A stretch of 64,000 nt of DNA from Tritrichomonas musculus (GCA_039105265.1 JAPFFF010000049.1:744001-808000); one strand, 5' to 3'. Counted from the first letter of the stretch, positions 9,389 through 18,980 are shown. The notes: generated by a model from the sequence alone, not told the origin. Program-made: numbers and translations.

Positions 9389-10852
9389 TTACATTCTTTT
9401 TGATTTATCTTTTGGTACACCAGATTCTACATCTTCATGAACATTCCAATAAGGGTATTTATATGATTTAGCTAAATGATATGCACCTTTTTTAATAAAA
9501 TAATTATAAGTCTCTTGTTCGATTCTTTCCTTCTCAGCTTGACTCATTTTTTTTTTGGGAAGAGTCGGTTTTTCTGTGTTGTTAGAATGTTTTTGAAAAC
9601 TTGGTGGTGTAGGTGGGAGGGCAGCTGTTTCTAATGATTTGCTCTTTAATTCACGTGCAATTCTTTGTCTAATATTAGGTACGTCATCTATTGGATAAGG
9701 CCATTTACCATCATGCAATAATATCCTTGCATTTTGCATCATTAATATAGCACAATCAATATCATTATTTTGTTTAGGAACACGATTATATCTCATTGGA
9801 TATTTATGATTAATGCCTTGTGATTTCAAGAATTTATTCATTATTTTACCGATATCTGGGTATGCTTTCATGTTTGAATCATATACACCGATATCTTTAT
9901 TGCCATTATCGATTACTATTAATATCCAATGTTCCTCTAGTTCAGCAGGAATTACAATGCAATCATAATAATCAATTGGTTTTTTATTAAACTGTGGAGC
10001 TTTACTAAGATACTCAAAGAGAGAGTCCACTGCTTCTTGTTTCGGATTCTCATATAGATAATAAAACCAATCAGGAGGCAATAAGGCTACATGTCCTATT
10101 CTTTTCACTTTTTTTCCTTTTTCTACTAATAGTTTTAGATATGGATATACTTCTTTTGATTCTAATTGTGAATTATTATCAGTGATTGCATTATAATCAA
10201 TAAATTGGTCTAGATCCATTGGAGGTGTTGGTGGTCTTGATGTGTGCCTTGATGTTTGTTTTGATGATTGAGGGGATGCTTGTGGGGGTGGGGGAGGAGA
10301 TGGCGCTCTTGATGTACCGCTTGATGATAATGTAGACGTTTGAGAAGAAGACGATGAAGATGCCAACTTTTTAAGTATAGGTTTGGCCGAAGACGATGAC
10401 TTTTTCTGAAAGATTGTTTTATTTTGTGATGGCTCTTCTTGAGGTGGCGGTAATGCATCATCATGCTCTGGCTTCACCCATTTTGCATGTCTTTTTGGTT
10501 TGGGCTTATAATATTTTATGAACTTAAAGGCAGCATTATTGTCACTTTGCACCTTCCCATATTTAATGAAATAACGCCAAGCAGATTTAGCATTAGGCGA
10601 TCCTTTATAGGCCAAAATTTCACCACTAAAACGTTCTCTAAATAATTTGCCCTTCATATTATTCGCAAATATTTCTAATTCATCCCTAAACCCCTTTGCT
10701 GGTATCCAATTATAGGGCACTAAACATGTCACATAATTATTTGTGATATCTATATATTTAAAATTGTGTTCTCTTTTCAAATCTGTAACTTTTTGATTTG
10801 TTATAGGTGGATTGAAACGAATTTGACCTTGAATAATTATTATATCTGACAT
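9389..10852 (-). CDS. Maturation cysteine protease (Ulp1/adenain-like) with N-terminal extension
   Basis: 487 residues. The C-terminal half carries the adenain/Ulp1 signature: His308 in EEHWILIVI, Asp325 in IGVYDSN, Gln361 and Cys367 in QNNDIDCAILMM. Such proteases process capsid precursors in Polintons and adenoviruses. Residues 1-117 are an unrecognised folded domain (CLVPYNWIPAKGF near 43-55). Residues 130-215 are a low-complexity Ser/Pro linker. The C-terminal 60 residues are basic. The same gene in the right-hand copy is interrupted by a hAT-like element. Confidence 0.82.
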   Translation of the reverse strand: MSDIIIIQGQIRFNPPITNQKVTDLKREHNFKYIDITNNYVTCLVPYNWIPAKGFRDELEIFANNMKGKLFRERFSGEILAYKGSPNAKSAWRYFIKYGKVQSDNNAAFKFIKYYKPKPKRHAKWVKPEHDDALPPPQEEPSQNKTIFQKKSSSSAKPILKKLASSSSSSQTSTLSSSGTSRAPSPPPPPQASPQSSKQTSRHTSRPPTPPMDLDQFIDYNAITDNNSQLESKEVYPYLKLLVEKGKKVKRIGHVALLPPDWFYYLYENPKQEAVDSLFEYLSKAPQFNKKPIDYYDCIVIPAELEEHWILIVIDNGNKDIGVYDSNMKAYPDIGKIMNKFLKSQGINHKYPMRYNRVPKQNNDIDCAILMMQNARILLHDGKWPYPIDDVPNIRQRIARELKSKSLETAALPPTPPSFQKHSNNTEKPTLPKKKMSQAEKERIEQETYNYFIKKGAYHLAKSYKYPYWNVHEDVESGVPKDKSKRM

Positions 10853-10868
10853 TTTGAATAAAAATAAA

Positions 10869-11180
10869 TTACGGCATTTTACGATTATAATTGTTTTCAG
10901 AATGCGTTACCCATCGTAAATTACATAGACGGTTATCTTTACGATTGCGGTTTTTATGATCGACTTCTTTTTTGTGAACAGGATCATCGTTAGGCAAAAA
11001 TTGTTTGGCAATAATAACGTGTTTTAAATAATTTACACCATTCAAATTAACCGTCAAATAACCTTCGTTATGTTTTGAATCTTTCAATGGTTTACGTGTC
11101 TTCTTATTTCTTATGGTGAAAGGGTATTTATTTAAAATCTCATAGTCATTTATAAAGCCTTTTAATGGAACAAAGCTCAT
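10869..11180 (-). CDS. NUMOD4-HNH endonuclease, 103 aa
   Basis: Residues 1-60 resemble a NUMOD4-type DNA-binding module (FVPLKGFINDYEI, then YLTVNLNGVNYLKHVIIAKQF). Residues 72-97 are a compact HNH site with VDHKNRN, NLRWVTHSENN; the likely catalytic residues are His75, Asn87 and His93. This is the architecture of free-standing homing-type HNH nucleases in phages and large viruses. It lies next to the Rep-like gene at the element's terminus. A NUMOD4-like relative occurs in family C at 32731-32952. Confidence 0.83.
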   Translation of the reverse strand: MSFVPLKGFINDYEILNKYPFTIRNKKTRKPLKDSKHNEGYLTVNLNGVNYLKHVIIAKQFLPNDDPVHKKEVDHKNRNRKDNRLCNLRWVTHSENNYNRKMP

Positions 11181-11197
11181 TTTTCAAATATAAAAAA

Positions 11198-11497
11198 TTA
11201 ATCTAATGGTCGTTCACCAAATTCTTGGAAGTCATGTTTTCTCGTATTGTTATTAAGAATATATCGAATACACCAGCTGTTTCTACGAGGCACTTCTAAA
11301 TGAGCATTATGACCAAATAAGCTCTTAACACACTTCATATCTTCTGGATTTTTGAAATAAATGAATGCATGACCATGATATCTGCCATTCTCACAAGTAT
11401 CCTCACATGTACATAGATAAGTGGAGTTATCTGGCAGTTCTTTAGGGTATTCATGTGTCCAGAATGTGATCATATAGTTCCTTCTTTTTCCCCACAT
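11198..11497 (-). CDS. Rep-like HUH endonuclease domain protein, 99 aa
   Basis: The short protein follows the order of motifs in the nuclease domain of Rep proteins from CRESS-DNA viruses. Motif I-like is MITFWTHEY (residue 8). Motif II-like is YHGHAFIYF with the HxH pair (about 39-47). Then come FGHNAHLEVPRR and a motif III-like stretch with IRYI (about 73-76), ending in FQEFGERP. In circovirus and plasmid Reps this domain nicks and joins DNA at an origin. No helicase part is attached; the element's SF3 helicase is a separate gene. It is the first gene inside the terminus. I rate Rep kinship as likely but unproven. Confidence 0.6.
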   Translation of the reverse strand: MWGKRRNYMITFWTHEYPKELPDNSTYLCTCEDTCENGRYHGHAFIYFKNPEDMKCVKSLFGHNAHLEVPRRNSWCIRYILNNNTRKHDFQEFGERPLD

Positions 11498-11565
11498 TTG
11501 TTTTTTTGATATGAAGATAAAAAATATAAAAATATAAATATAAAAATAAAAATAGAGAAAAAAAT

Positions 11566-11647
11566 GTTTATAAATGGCCTTGGTGAAATCATATGTGCGG
11601 TTAGGTCTGGGCGACCGTTAAGGGCGCACAGCCTAACGTATACTACT
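11566..11647 (-). repeat. Family A terminus (terminal inverted repeat end, left copy)
   Basis: The outermost bases, read outward-in, begin AGTAGTATACGTTAGG, matching the AG...-type Polinton terminus. The same sequence begins the right-hand copy at 43846, while the flanks differ completely, which fixes the boundary. The bases just outside, AGACTC at 11648-11653, are the candidate target duplication. The partner TIR lies beyond the window, so the TIR length is not known. Confidence 0.8.
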
Positions 11648-11797
11648 AGACTCACGAACGGCAAGACCATCAGAACCCAACATTCCTGATTTGATATTGT
11701 TGAGACATTGTTTGTAGTCAAAACACTTTTCTTTCAAGCCTCGTTTGATTCGTTTTAATTCTGGTATTTCTTTCTTGTATTCTGTTAGTTCACTCAT
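11648..11797 (-). pseudogene. Family B gene split by the left A element (start portion only)
   Basis: A Lys/Glu-rich reading frame starts at 11797 (MSELTEYKKEIPELK) and runs into the family A terminus. It is part of a family B gene that hosts the A insertion. The visible 50 residues are helical and basic, and I do not recognise the family. Confidence 0.5.
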
Positions 11798-11811
11798 TTA
11801 ATAGCAATTAA

Positions 11812-12045
11812 ATGTCTGTTATTAATCAAATGAGAACCGTTCATGATGATAAACACAAAAATCATTTTGATAGATTACAGTTAACGATGCAAAAGAAGAG
11901 AACAAAAATAAACTCAGCTCCGACAGTGAAATGTTATAATGAAAAAGGAAATGTATTTCATGAACCTCCACCAAAAACGACTAAATCATTAAATCATCAT
12001 GATTCACTTAATCATTCGGTGGTTGTCAGGAGCAACAACATTTAA
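11812..12045 (+). CDS. Small hypothetical protein, 77 aa
   Basis: Short basic, His/Lys-rich reading frame (MSVINQMRTVHDDKHKNHF). It starts 14 bases from the divergent neighbour and overlaps the end of the convergent 158-residue gene by 42 bases. It has no recognisable domain. It is accepted as a possible gene because it fills the gap in a densely packed block and starts right after an AT-rich spacer. It may be chance. Confidence 0.35.
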   Translation: MSVINQMRTVHDDKHKNHFDRLQLTMQKKRTKINSAPTVKCYNEKGNVFHEPPPKTTKSLNHHDSLNHSVVVRSNNI

Positions 12046-12480
12046 AATGTATTCATTAATGATTTTTGATTGCTGGTCAACAACATTTGAAAGCTTATTG
12101 ATATGTTCTTCAAGTATTTTATTTTTGTTGTTTAATTGATTGATTTGTTCAGTGAATTCATTTAATGATTCTTTCATCAATGATATATCAGCTTTGATGT
12201 TGTCGTTTTCGAGTGTTTTAGTGATTGTGTTCCCAACTTTCTTCAAATAAATGTCGCCGTCACATTGTTTACCGTCTTTGCAATTACGTTTAGTGATTTT
12301 GTATTCATTGCCGTCATTAGTGATGATTTTATAAATCTTGTTCAAATAGTTTGTCGTTTGTGATTTCATTTGCTCGATATTCTTTTGATAGAACAAATTG
12401 AACTCTTCAACTGATTTAAACACTTTTGATTCATTAATGTTTTCGTTTATTACTTTAAGTTCATTGATGTTATCATTCAT
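12004..12480 (-). CDS. Globular-plus-coiled-coil protein, family B, 158 aa
   Basis: Residues 20-75 form a small domain with EFNLFYQKN, LNKIYKI, EYKITKRN and IYLKK. Residues 85-145 are a coiled coil with LNEFTEQINQLNNKNKILEEHI heptads. The domain order and the motifs EFNLxYxKN, LNKxYxI and ITKxK recur in family C (26984-27337). It lies next to the small amphipathic protein and the capsid gene, so a virion accessory or DNA-associated role is inferred. Confidence 0.65.
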   Translation of the reverse strand: MNDNINELKVINENINESKVFKSVEEFNLFYQKNIEQMKSQTTNYLNKIYKIITNDGNEYKITKRNCKDGKQCDGDIYLKKVGNTITKTLENDNIKADISLMKESLNEFTEQINQLNNKNKILEEHINKLSNVVDQQSKIINEYILNVVAPDNHRMIK

Positions 12481-12510
12481 TTGTATTCAGTTTAAAAGGT
12501 TTCATTATAT

Positions 12511-12765
12511 TTACCCAACTTTATCTAAAATTGACTTTCCAATCTTTCCGGCTTTATCAGCATAACTGAGACTTGTATCAATAGTATTAACGACTTGGCC
12601 GACACCAGGAATGAATTGTGCTATCGGTTTTACTTTATCAATGATTTGTCTTCCAACGTTAACAACTTGAGGACGCTTTTCAACGACTTTTTGTGCTGTG
12701 TCTTTAACTTTGTTGGCTAGTTTTCTAAAACCGTTCTTTATCTTGTTGAATATACCTATACCCAT
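12511..12765 (-). CDS. Small amphipathic virion-type protein, family B, 84 aa
   Basis: The protein is basic, amphipathic and mostly helical (MGIGIFNKIKNGFRKLANKV, later FIPGVGQVVN). It occupies the same place beside the capsid gene as the 132-residue protein of family A and the 115-residue protein of family C. It may be a membrane-active or DNA-coating minor virion protein of the adenovirus pVI/pX kind, by composition and context. Confidence 0.55.
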   Translation of the reverse strand: MGIGIFNKIKNGFRKLANKVKDTAQKVVEKRPQVVNVGRQIIDKVKPIAQFIPGVGQVVNTIDTSLSYADKAGKIGKSILDKVG

Positions 12766-12819
12766 ATTTTAAGAGTAAATAAAAGAGATAATATATTGAT
12801 TCTTTTTATTAAATCATAA

Positions 12820-14688
12820 ATGTTATATAGAAACGATAGAGCTCATAATTATCCAATAGAACCAGGAAATGTATTGGGTGCGTTCAAGGAAATGCGTAAC
12901 ATGATTAACGTTAATGATGGTACTCGTTCATTTTCATTCAGGACAGTTGACTGTCATGATCAACCAGCTCCATTTCATCAGGGTCAGTATTCACAAATCA
13001 GTTTAACACATCCTGACCATTTCATAAGTGATGTTGATAAAGGTTTCTAAACATTTCACGTCAAATTGAATCTCCAATTAAGCACAGACATTGCAAAGCT
13101 TAAAGCGATTGAAGACCCTGAAAATCTTTATAAATTATTTGTCGGTTTCAAATCATCAAATCAATTGTTTGACAGGTTAGAGATTCTACATAATAATGTC
13201 AATGTCGGATATCAACAGAATGAAGCAATTCGTGAAGGTTTCTTGTATTCAGTTCTCAAACCTGAAACAGAAAAGAAAAGACGTAGATTTGTTCATTCAT
13301 TATGGGAAAACGTTAGCAACTATTCACAAACACATGCAGGTGTTTATGTTAATCTTAATTCTTTCAAAGATAATGGAAGAGCTGAATGTGAATTTGATTT
13401 GAATATACCTTTTGATGACTTGCTAGCATTACAGGCATTTGATTTCTTCCCTAATGGTATTATCGGTGATTTAGCTATTCGTTTTCAAGTTAGCCCCGCT
13501 GGTCTTGTTTGGGCAGTATTAGACCCTTACACTGTTGCTGAAACAAAAGCATTCCTCGAAGATGATGACAAGATATCAATGAAACAACTTGAGCAATTAC
13601 GTGAATTGAAAGCTAAAGGAAAACTTAAGAGACAGTTCACACAAATTGGTAATGAAGCATTGATACCTGGTGTTCTTGATAAATCAATCAAATTCAAATA
13701 TAATGTTTGTACTGAACACGGTACACCGATTAATTCGGACCCGATTGAGCTTGTATTTGATTTCACAGATGAAGAATATGAAAGATTCGGTATTAAACGA
13801 ACAGCTAACTTGAGAGAGATTGCAAGACACAACCCAGATAATGCAAATAACGGAGTTAAAGATATGTTAGACTATTATACAATTGAAATCGTTGAAGAAA
13901 CACCAATAATGAAAAAATATGAATCACAAAAGGCTGTATTAACATGCAATCAAATGACAATCACACTTTGCAAATCAAACATGCAGGGCTACGGTGTTTG
14001 TGAAGCAACAAGACAAGGAATTGAAGACATTCTTCGAGAAGGTATCATCATTCCATCACAAAAGGTTGATTATCATGCTTTCCCTATTGCTGCAGCTCAA
14101 AACGGAATCAAATCAACTTTGAACATTCCTTTGATTAACGTAACCACAATGTCTGTACTGTTTCCAAAACATCTTAATGATTTGACTGTATTTGAAAACC
14201 CTGTTTATCAAAACTGTTATCTCAACATCGGCGGCAAGAACTTTCCTGATGAAAACGTAGACACAATCGGTGCAAGATTCTTTGAGAATCAATTAACTGC
14301 TGGCGATTTAGATGCAATTACACTACAATGTACAAAAGAGTTTGAAGACAGTTTCACAATGCCAAAGAACAATTCAGAAGGAACAAGATATAAGAATACA
14401 TTAAGTGATGCAACATCATTTGTTTTCAACATTCAAACTGAACGAGCAAGTGCAGGATATTGTTATGATGGTCTTGATGGAGGTTTTGGAAACGTTCAAG
14501 TTCAAATCAACAGTCAGCCAATTCATACAGGAAAGAATGATACATATTATAATGTCAATGAAGAAGGTACAGTACATCCACCACCTGTTCAGTTATGTTT
14601 GTGCCGTGACACCTATTTTAAACTATCTCTCGAAGGTTTAGAATACGTTGATGATGAAACACCAAAAGGAAATCAATCAAATGAATAA
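12820..14688 (+). pseudogene. MCP: Family B major capsid protein, double jelly-roll type (broken)
   Basis: Similar along its length to the family C capsid protein at 24818-26524. Shared landmarks include LFVGFKSSNQLFDRLEI, the REGF/RESF strand, SLWENxS, GVYVNL, LQAFDFFPNGIIGD and the late SFTMPKNNSEGTRYKNTLSDATSFVFN segment, which matches SWTMSLNAPDGTRYKNTISDATSF in family C. The family is the double jelly-roll major capsid of Polintons. The coding region is broken about once, so this copy is treated as a fossil. Confidence 0.8.
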
Positions 14689-14732
14689 ATAAACTGATTT
14701 TGATTGACGGTTCTTTGCATTGACTTTCATTC

Positions 14733-14863
14733 ATGAAACAGCATTTGAAGGCTTTATTTTTGGGATTTCTTCAGTGTTCCTGGTGGTTCCTAGATCAGAA
14801 CATTATTAAATTTTGGGTGGACAGCGGACATCTGAACATCATCAATGAAACAGCATTTGAAGG
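14733..14863 (+). repeat. 19-bp direct repeat pair between capsid and integrase genes
   Basis: ATGAAACAGCATTTGAAGG occurs at 14733-14751 and again at 14845-14863, 112 bases apart, in an otherwise non-coding 220-bp gap. It may be a local duplication. No terminal-repeat function is evident. Confidence 0.6.
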
Positions 14864-14910
14864 AGCAAAACAAAAAGGCTTCATTTTAGTCTTTTATTTT
14901 TGCGATCAAA

Positions 14911-16020
14911 ATGAATGAATACATCGAAGACACAGCGAGTACACGCAGCTACAAAGAATCAATTAATTATCCTTTCAAATCTAAATACAAGTACATCAAA
15001 GATACAAACATTAAAACTGATCCATACATACCAGATTATCAATTAAAAATAGTAAAGAAACTATCAAACCCAGACTTTTCATTTGAGCCTCATTGTTGGG
15101 AAATGGATATAATGTTTGCATTAAACAAAGCTTATCTCGTCCTAATCAATGTAAACACGAAATACTTAATTGTTGAGCCAATTGCGGACAGAACTGAGTT
15201 AACTATAATCAAAGTAATTGATAAACTAGTTAATAAAAGGAATATCAGAATTGAAACAATTAAATGTGACGGTGAACCAGCTTTTATATCAAATGCATTC
15301 AAAAGTTATTGCAACGGAGACGAAAGATATCAATCAGACAAACCATCAATTAAATTCAAAGCTCCAAACAAAATAAAGTTAATCATTGATGATTCACATT
15401 TCACGAATGCACATAAATGTGTTGATGCAGTAATCAGAACATTACGAAATGCTTTCGGGCAGTCACAACAACGAATGACAAACAATGTATTGATGCAACA
15501 AATGGTTGAATGGTACAATAACACTCCTCATTCATCTCTTCGCTTGTTGAATCCTTTATACACATCATTTGACGAAGAAACCGATGAATACCTTGACAAA
15601 CGACAATCAAAATACATTTATCTAACACCTCAACAGATGCAAGACGATCGCGACTTTGAATGGCAATACATAAGAGCGAAATCAATGCAATTAAAAGAGA
15701 TTCAACAAAAACAACGATTTAAAGGTCTTCTGTCATACAAACCCAAAAATATAATACTCATTCACACCGATTACGGAAAAACAGAAAAGAAACATGAAAA
15801 GCGAAGAAGAGTGTTCAATGAACTCGCTGAATTCATTTGTTATGAATCAGGAAACGTTAAATGTAAACTATTAAATCCTTTACGTCAAACTAACAAAACA
15901 CTGAAGAATAAAACAATAATAACAGTTCCTATCATGTACACAAAATATGTTTGTTCATCAATAGATGCTTTGAATGATGATTATAAAATATTCTTTTTGG
16001 CTTATAAAAACGCAAAATGA
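14911..16020 (+). CDS. RVE-type integrase, family B, 369 aa
   Basis: The RNase H-fold core begins near residue 66 with CWEMDIMFALNKAYLVLINVNTKY-type strands (kept short here). It continues with TIKCDGEPAFIS near 113-124 and a helix VDAVIRTLRNAFGQ near 170-184. A conserved HSSL and LTPQQM region follows, then a basic C-terminal beta domain. It aligns in order with the family C integrase at 33321-35240. The reading frame is uninterrupted. The stop overlaps the next start by four bases (ATGA), a tight arrangement. Confidence 0.85.
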   Translation: MNEYIEDTASTRSYKESINYPFKSKYKYIKDTNIKTDPYIPDYQLKIVKKLSNPDFSFEPHCWEMDIMFALNKAYLVLINVNTKYLIVEPIADRTELTIIKVIDKLVNKRNIRIETIKCDGEPAFISNAFKSYCNGDERYQSDKPSIKFKAPNKIKLIIDDSHFTNAHKCVDAVIRTLRNAFGQSQQRMTNNVLMQQMVEWYNNTPHSSLRLLNPLYTSFDEETDEYLDKRQSKYIYLTPQQMQDDRDFEWQYIRAKSMQLKEIQQKQRFKGLLSYKPKNIILIHTDYGKTEKKHEKRRRVFNELAEFICYESGNVKCKLLNPLRQTNKTLKNKTIITVPIMYTKYVCSSIDALNDDYKIFFLAYKNAK

Positions 16021-16366
16021 AAGCTAAACAAGCAATCACAAAACGATACTATCACACACAATCAAAAGATTTTAATCTTCCTGATGATTTCGTTTATAGT
16101 CACAACAAGAAGTACATTGTTGTTCAGTATTGCGGGGCTGTTGTCAATCAACATATTGTCGGTGATTTAATGGTTCATTCAGATATAGTTGAATTCATGC
16201 CTTTCTGCGACCATTTCATTATGCTTGCTAACAGACGTCAAACCAAATACAGGAAATATGAGTGTCTGAACAACACAAAAAAGAATATCATTTATGGTTC
16301 ACAGACATGAAAGGAAACATTATTGAACCCGAATCATTTATATTCAGTTGTTTATTAATTTATTGA
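16017..16366 (+). pseudogene. Small protein family shared with Polinton C (about 112 aa, broken)
   Basis: Resembles the family C protein at 24437-24775. Both have DFVYSxNxKYIVxQY near residues 24-40, a central hydrophobic stretch, and a KYEYxGN/KYECLNN block near the end. Function is unknown. It overlaps the integrase stop by four bases here but sits next to the TIR and capsid gene in family C. It is broken about once. Confidence 0.6.
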
Positions 16367-16379
16367 AGTATCAAAGAAT

Positions 16380-17498
16380 ATGTTTAATAATCTCGGTAAT
16401 TTGTTTAAAACAAAGGAACAAATCGAGAAAGAAGAACGAGAGAAAGCAATACGTATATAAAGATAGAAAGTCCGTGAACGGGCACTTGAGATAAGAAATA
16501 AAGCATTTGAACAGCAACAGATGGGGAACGCAAAGGCACAATTATTTCGGGCACAAGCAAATGCATTGAAAACTCAATTACCTCCGAGAAATAATTTACT
16601 GAATTACCAAAAACAAACAAATGACTTAGTATTAGATGAACAACAGGAATTTAAGGATTTTCGTTTGAAAAGAAAGCTTCAAGATTATCAATATATTAAC
16701 CGAGACCAGTATATCGATGATATGCAAGAAGAATACCAGAAGACGAAACACGTTTATTTAGGAAATCAACCACCACCGCCACCACCACAAATGAATCAAT
16801 TTAATCAACCACCACCACAAATGAATCAATTTAATCAACCACCACCACCACCACAAATGAATCAATTTAATCAACCACCGCCACCGCCACCACAAATGAA
16901 TCAATTTAATCAACCATCACAGACATTAACATACACAATACCTGTTATCAATTCACAGCCACAAACACCAAAAATAAATAAACATATTCAATTTGCTGAT
17001 GCAACTACATCACCGTATATGAAGGATTTCGCAACATCTCCCTACAAATCACCACAACAAACAAATAAGTTTGCTAATGCTGCGACATCTCCTTTCAAAT
17101 CACCACAACAAACATTTGAAGTAGAGAATTCATATACAACACAAAATGAAGATGTATCATTTGCAAATGCTAAAGTTTATCATGTATCTTCTTCATCTGA
17201 CGACGATTATGATAACCCGCCAATAAAGTTTGGCTGGATTGCTTTCAGTGATGATGAATCACCTCAACCGTATTCAGTGAGAAAAACATTTTCATCTTCA
17301 TCTGATTCATTACCTTCTGATTCATCTTCTTCCGATACATTTCCTAATGGTTCACCAAAAAATAAAAAACAAAGTGATTCAAAGCGTAAACGTAGTAAAA
17401 AACAAACGAATTCACAACCATTTCCAATACATAATGATTCTTTAAATACTGTAGGCAATGACTCAACGAGAAGGAGGAGAAGAAGAAGACCGTCATAA
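16380..17498 (+). pseudogene. Coiled-coil and Pro/Gln-repeat protein, family B (broken)
   Basis: The N-terminal part is a charged coiled coil. Four or so tandem copies of a P(3-6)QMNQFNQ unit follow (16767-16915), then Ser/Asp-rich disordered sequence and a basic Arg/Lys-rich tail (TRRRRRRRPS). I recognise no family. Its low complexity and its place after the integrase resemble the Gln-rich protein of family C. It is broken about one to two times. Confidence 0.5.
16767..16915 (+). repeat. Tandem PPQMNQFNQ-coding repeats
   Basis: Four in-frame units, 33-45 bases each, encode proline runs followed by QMNQFNQ. Units differ mostly in the number of CCA/CCG codons, which points to slippage. Confidence 0.8.
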
Positions 17499-17575
17499 AA
17501 ATAAAATCATCATTTTGCAAATCAAAAGAGGTTCAAGGTAGCTTCATCAAATAATCATCATTAATTTATTTTTAT

Positions 17576-18013
17576 TCATTCAGGTATTTTGATTTCTGGG
17601 ATATCATATCCTTCTGCTGCTGATAGTCTCTCAAGCTTTTGTTTAGACATTTGCATCTTATATTCAATATATCCGCAACCCTTACCGTAAACTGTATCAA
17701 TCCAGACAGCGATATTATTATTTGAAACCTCCTTTAACGTTTGAATATCTGATGGTCCGGCAACATTAATATAAGCTATTGTTTCACTAACATCAGTACC
17801 TGCGGGTGCAACTTTCTGAATTAAGTAATTAATGTTTTCGATAATGGTCTTAAACTCAGGATTCCAGTTACCAATATCTCTAGACCATTTACCAGTTGCG
17901 AAGACGATTGTCTTTTTAGATTTGGTTATGAAATCTTGTATGAGAGCAATACATTTATTGTTATATTCAGATTTTTGTGTTTTCCTGTAATTCATCCATT
18001 CAACGTAATTCAT
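17576..18013 (-). CDS. Unrecognised 145-aa protein, possibly host
   Basis: The frame is open further upstream to 18184, but that part runs through a hairpin and a G-rich/A-rich stretch, so I prefer the Met at 18013 (MNYVEWMNYRKTQKSEYN). The protein looks like an intact alpha-beta fold, with hydrophobic strands KKTIVFATG and ETIAYINVAG, and NIAVWIDTVYGKGCGYIEY. I cannot name it. It lies between decayed Polinton B and AT-rich DNA, so it could be a host gene or an element's last gene. Confidence 0.45.
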   Translation of the reverse strand: MNYVEWMNYRKTQKSEYNNKCIALIQDFITKSKKTIVFATGKWSRDIGNWNPEFKTIIENINYLIQKVAPAGTDVSETIAYINVAGPSDIQTLKEVSNNNIAVWIDTVYGKGCGYIEYKMQMSKQKLERLSAAEGYDIPEIKIPE

Positions 18014-18090
18014 CGGCTTCAAATTATGTTCTGTTTTAGACCTCTGAATTGGGGAAAAAATCTTCCCCAGGGGAAAAAATTTTGGGGAAA

Positions 18091-18133
18091 TGTAACCACA
18101 TTTTATGTAGCGAAAAAAAAAAATGTGGTTACA
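18091..18133. repeat. 14-bp perfect inverted repeat (hairpin)
   Basis: TGTAACCACATTTT at 18091-18104 pairs with AAAATGTGGTTACA at 18120-18133 across a 15-base A-rich loop. Just before it lies a second imperfect GGGGAA/TTCCCC cluster (18050-18089). It could be a terminator-like structure or the remnant of a small MITE. Too little remains to classify it. Confidence 0.6.
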
Positions 18134-18980
18134 TAAAGTTAATCTTGAAAATTTTAATTCAATGAGTTTCATTAAAAAGTTCAAATATGAAAATTTTTAT
18201 AAATGCTTTACTAGACGTCAAATCAAAATACGTCACAAAACGCCTTTCAAAACAGTACAATCAAATTTCTTCTCAAGAAACATCGCAACAAACATATTTT
18301 TACAACAAATACAACTTTTCAACATAATCATATTATCCATTATCAAATAACTTTTTCAAAGTAGCTCCTTTTTCTTCATATTGCTGATATATAAATAAAC
18401 ATTACATATAAATAGTATTTAACTTACTAATCACTATTTTTACGAATAAGGTTTCATTATATAATTGATTATCTTCCATACATAAAATGAGCAAGCATAA
18501 GCAGAATAAATCAATTGTATAAGTCTATTATAATATAATAAATGTGTTTTGAAATCGTATAACTCAAATTCGAATAATTAATAATTGCATAATCGAATAA
18601 TTGTAAAAGAGATCATATTTCAATAGCATAACACAAATGTATACCTCAAAACAAATAGAATAAACTTATTAAATCAAAGATATAACTTATAATCTTGCAT
18701 TATGACATAATCTAACAAAACTCAAAAATAAAAAAATATAAAATAATACAAAATGTTCCACATCAATAGTACAAGTCAAATACATCGCTCAAACATACAT
18801 CTCAAACAAATAAGTGAATAATCTAATAATATATTACTATAACGAAGAAAACTTTAATAAGAAACATAACTCAGTATTAAAATATAAACATCTTTTCTTA
18901 ATAAACTTATATCAAAAAACTCATTTTCATAATTGAAGCATTATTGCGAATGACATAAAATTAAGATGTATACCTATTTT
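18134..18980. other. AT-rich region without a gene
   Basis: About 850 bases with very low GC, many stops in all frames and no codon-like structure. Nothing convincing is seen here beyond short AT runs. It resembles trichomonad intergenic DNA. Confidence 0.7.

Larger units (their letters stand above)
1..11647 (-). mobile_element. Polinton/Maverick family A, left copy (partial, runs off the left edge)
   Basis: This is the terminal 11.6 kb of a family A Polinton, read right to left. It starts at the terminus ending at 11647 and passes through Rep-like, HNH, protease, two unknowns, integrase, ATPase, small amphipathic protein, capsid and the accessory genes to the SF3 helicase at the window edge. 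It is almost identical in reverse complement to 43846-56735 once the hAT insertion there is set aside (about 11,647 versus 11,640 bp), so the two copies are recent. The genes seen here look whole apart from the helicase cut by the window edge. The far end is outside the window, so completeness cannot be judged. Confidence 0.93.
11648..17500 (+). mobile_element. Polinton family B, left part (decayed)
   Basis: This stretch carries a second Polinton gene set with capsid, integrase, small amphipathic protein, globular-coil protein, a small family shared with family C, and a Pro/Gln-rich protein. It is clearly different in sequence from family A. Coding is broken about three to four times in this part, so it is an old copy. 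The left A copy is inserted into one of its genes. I see no terminal repeat at about 17.5 kb, so its right limit is uncertain. Whether it once formed one element with the family B polymerase at 21.7-24.1 and 41.4-43.8 kb cannot be settled here. Confidence 0.75.

Noticed and set aside
11470-11721. 83-codon open frame across the left A terminus
   Set aside because: It runs through the terminal repeat and into the flank; its only conserved part is a translation of the terminus, also seen at 43846.
14733-14918. 61-codon open frame between family B capsid and integrase
   Set aside because: Crosses a 19-bp direct repeat, no conservation with family C and no clear codon pattern.
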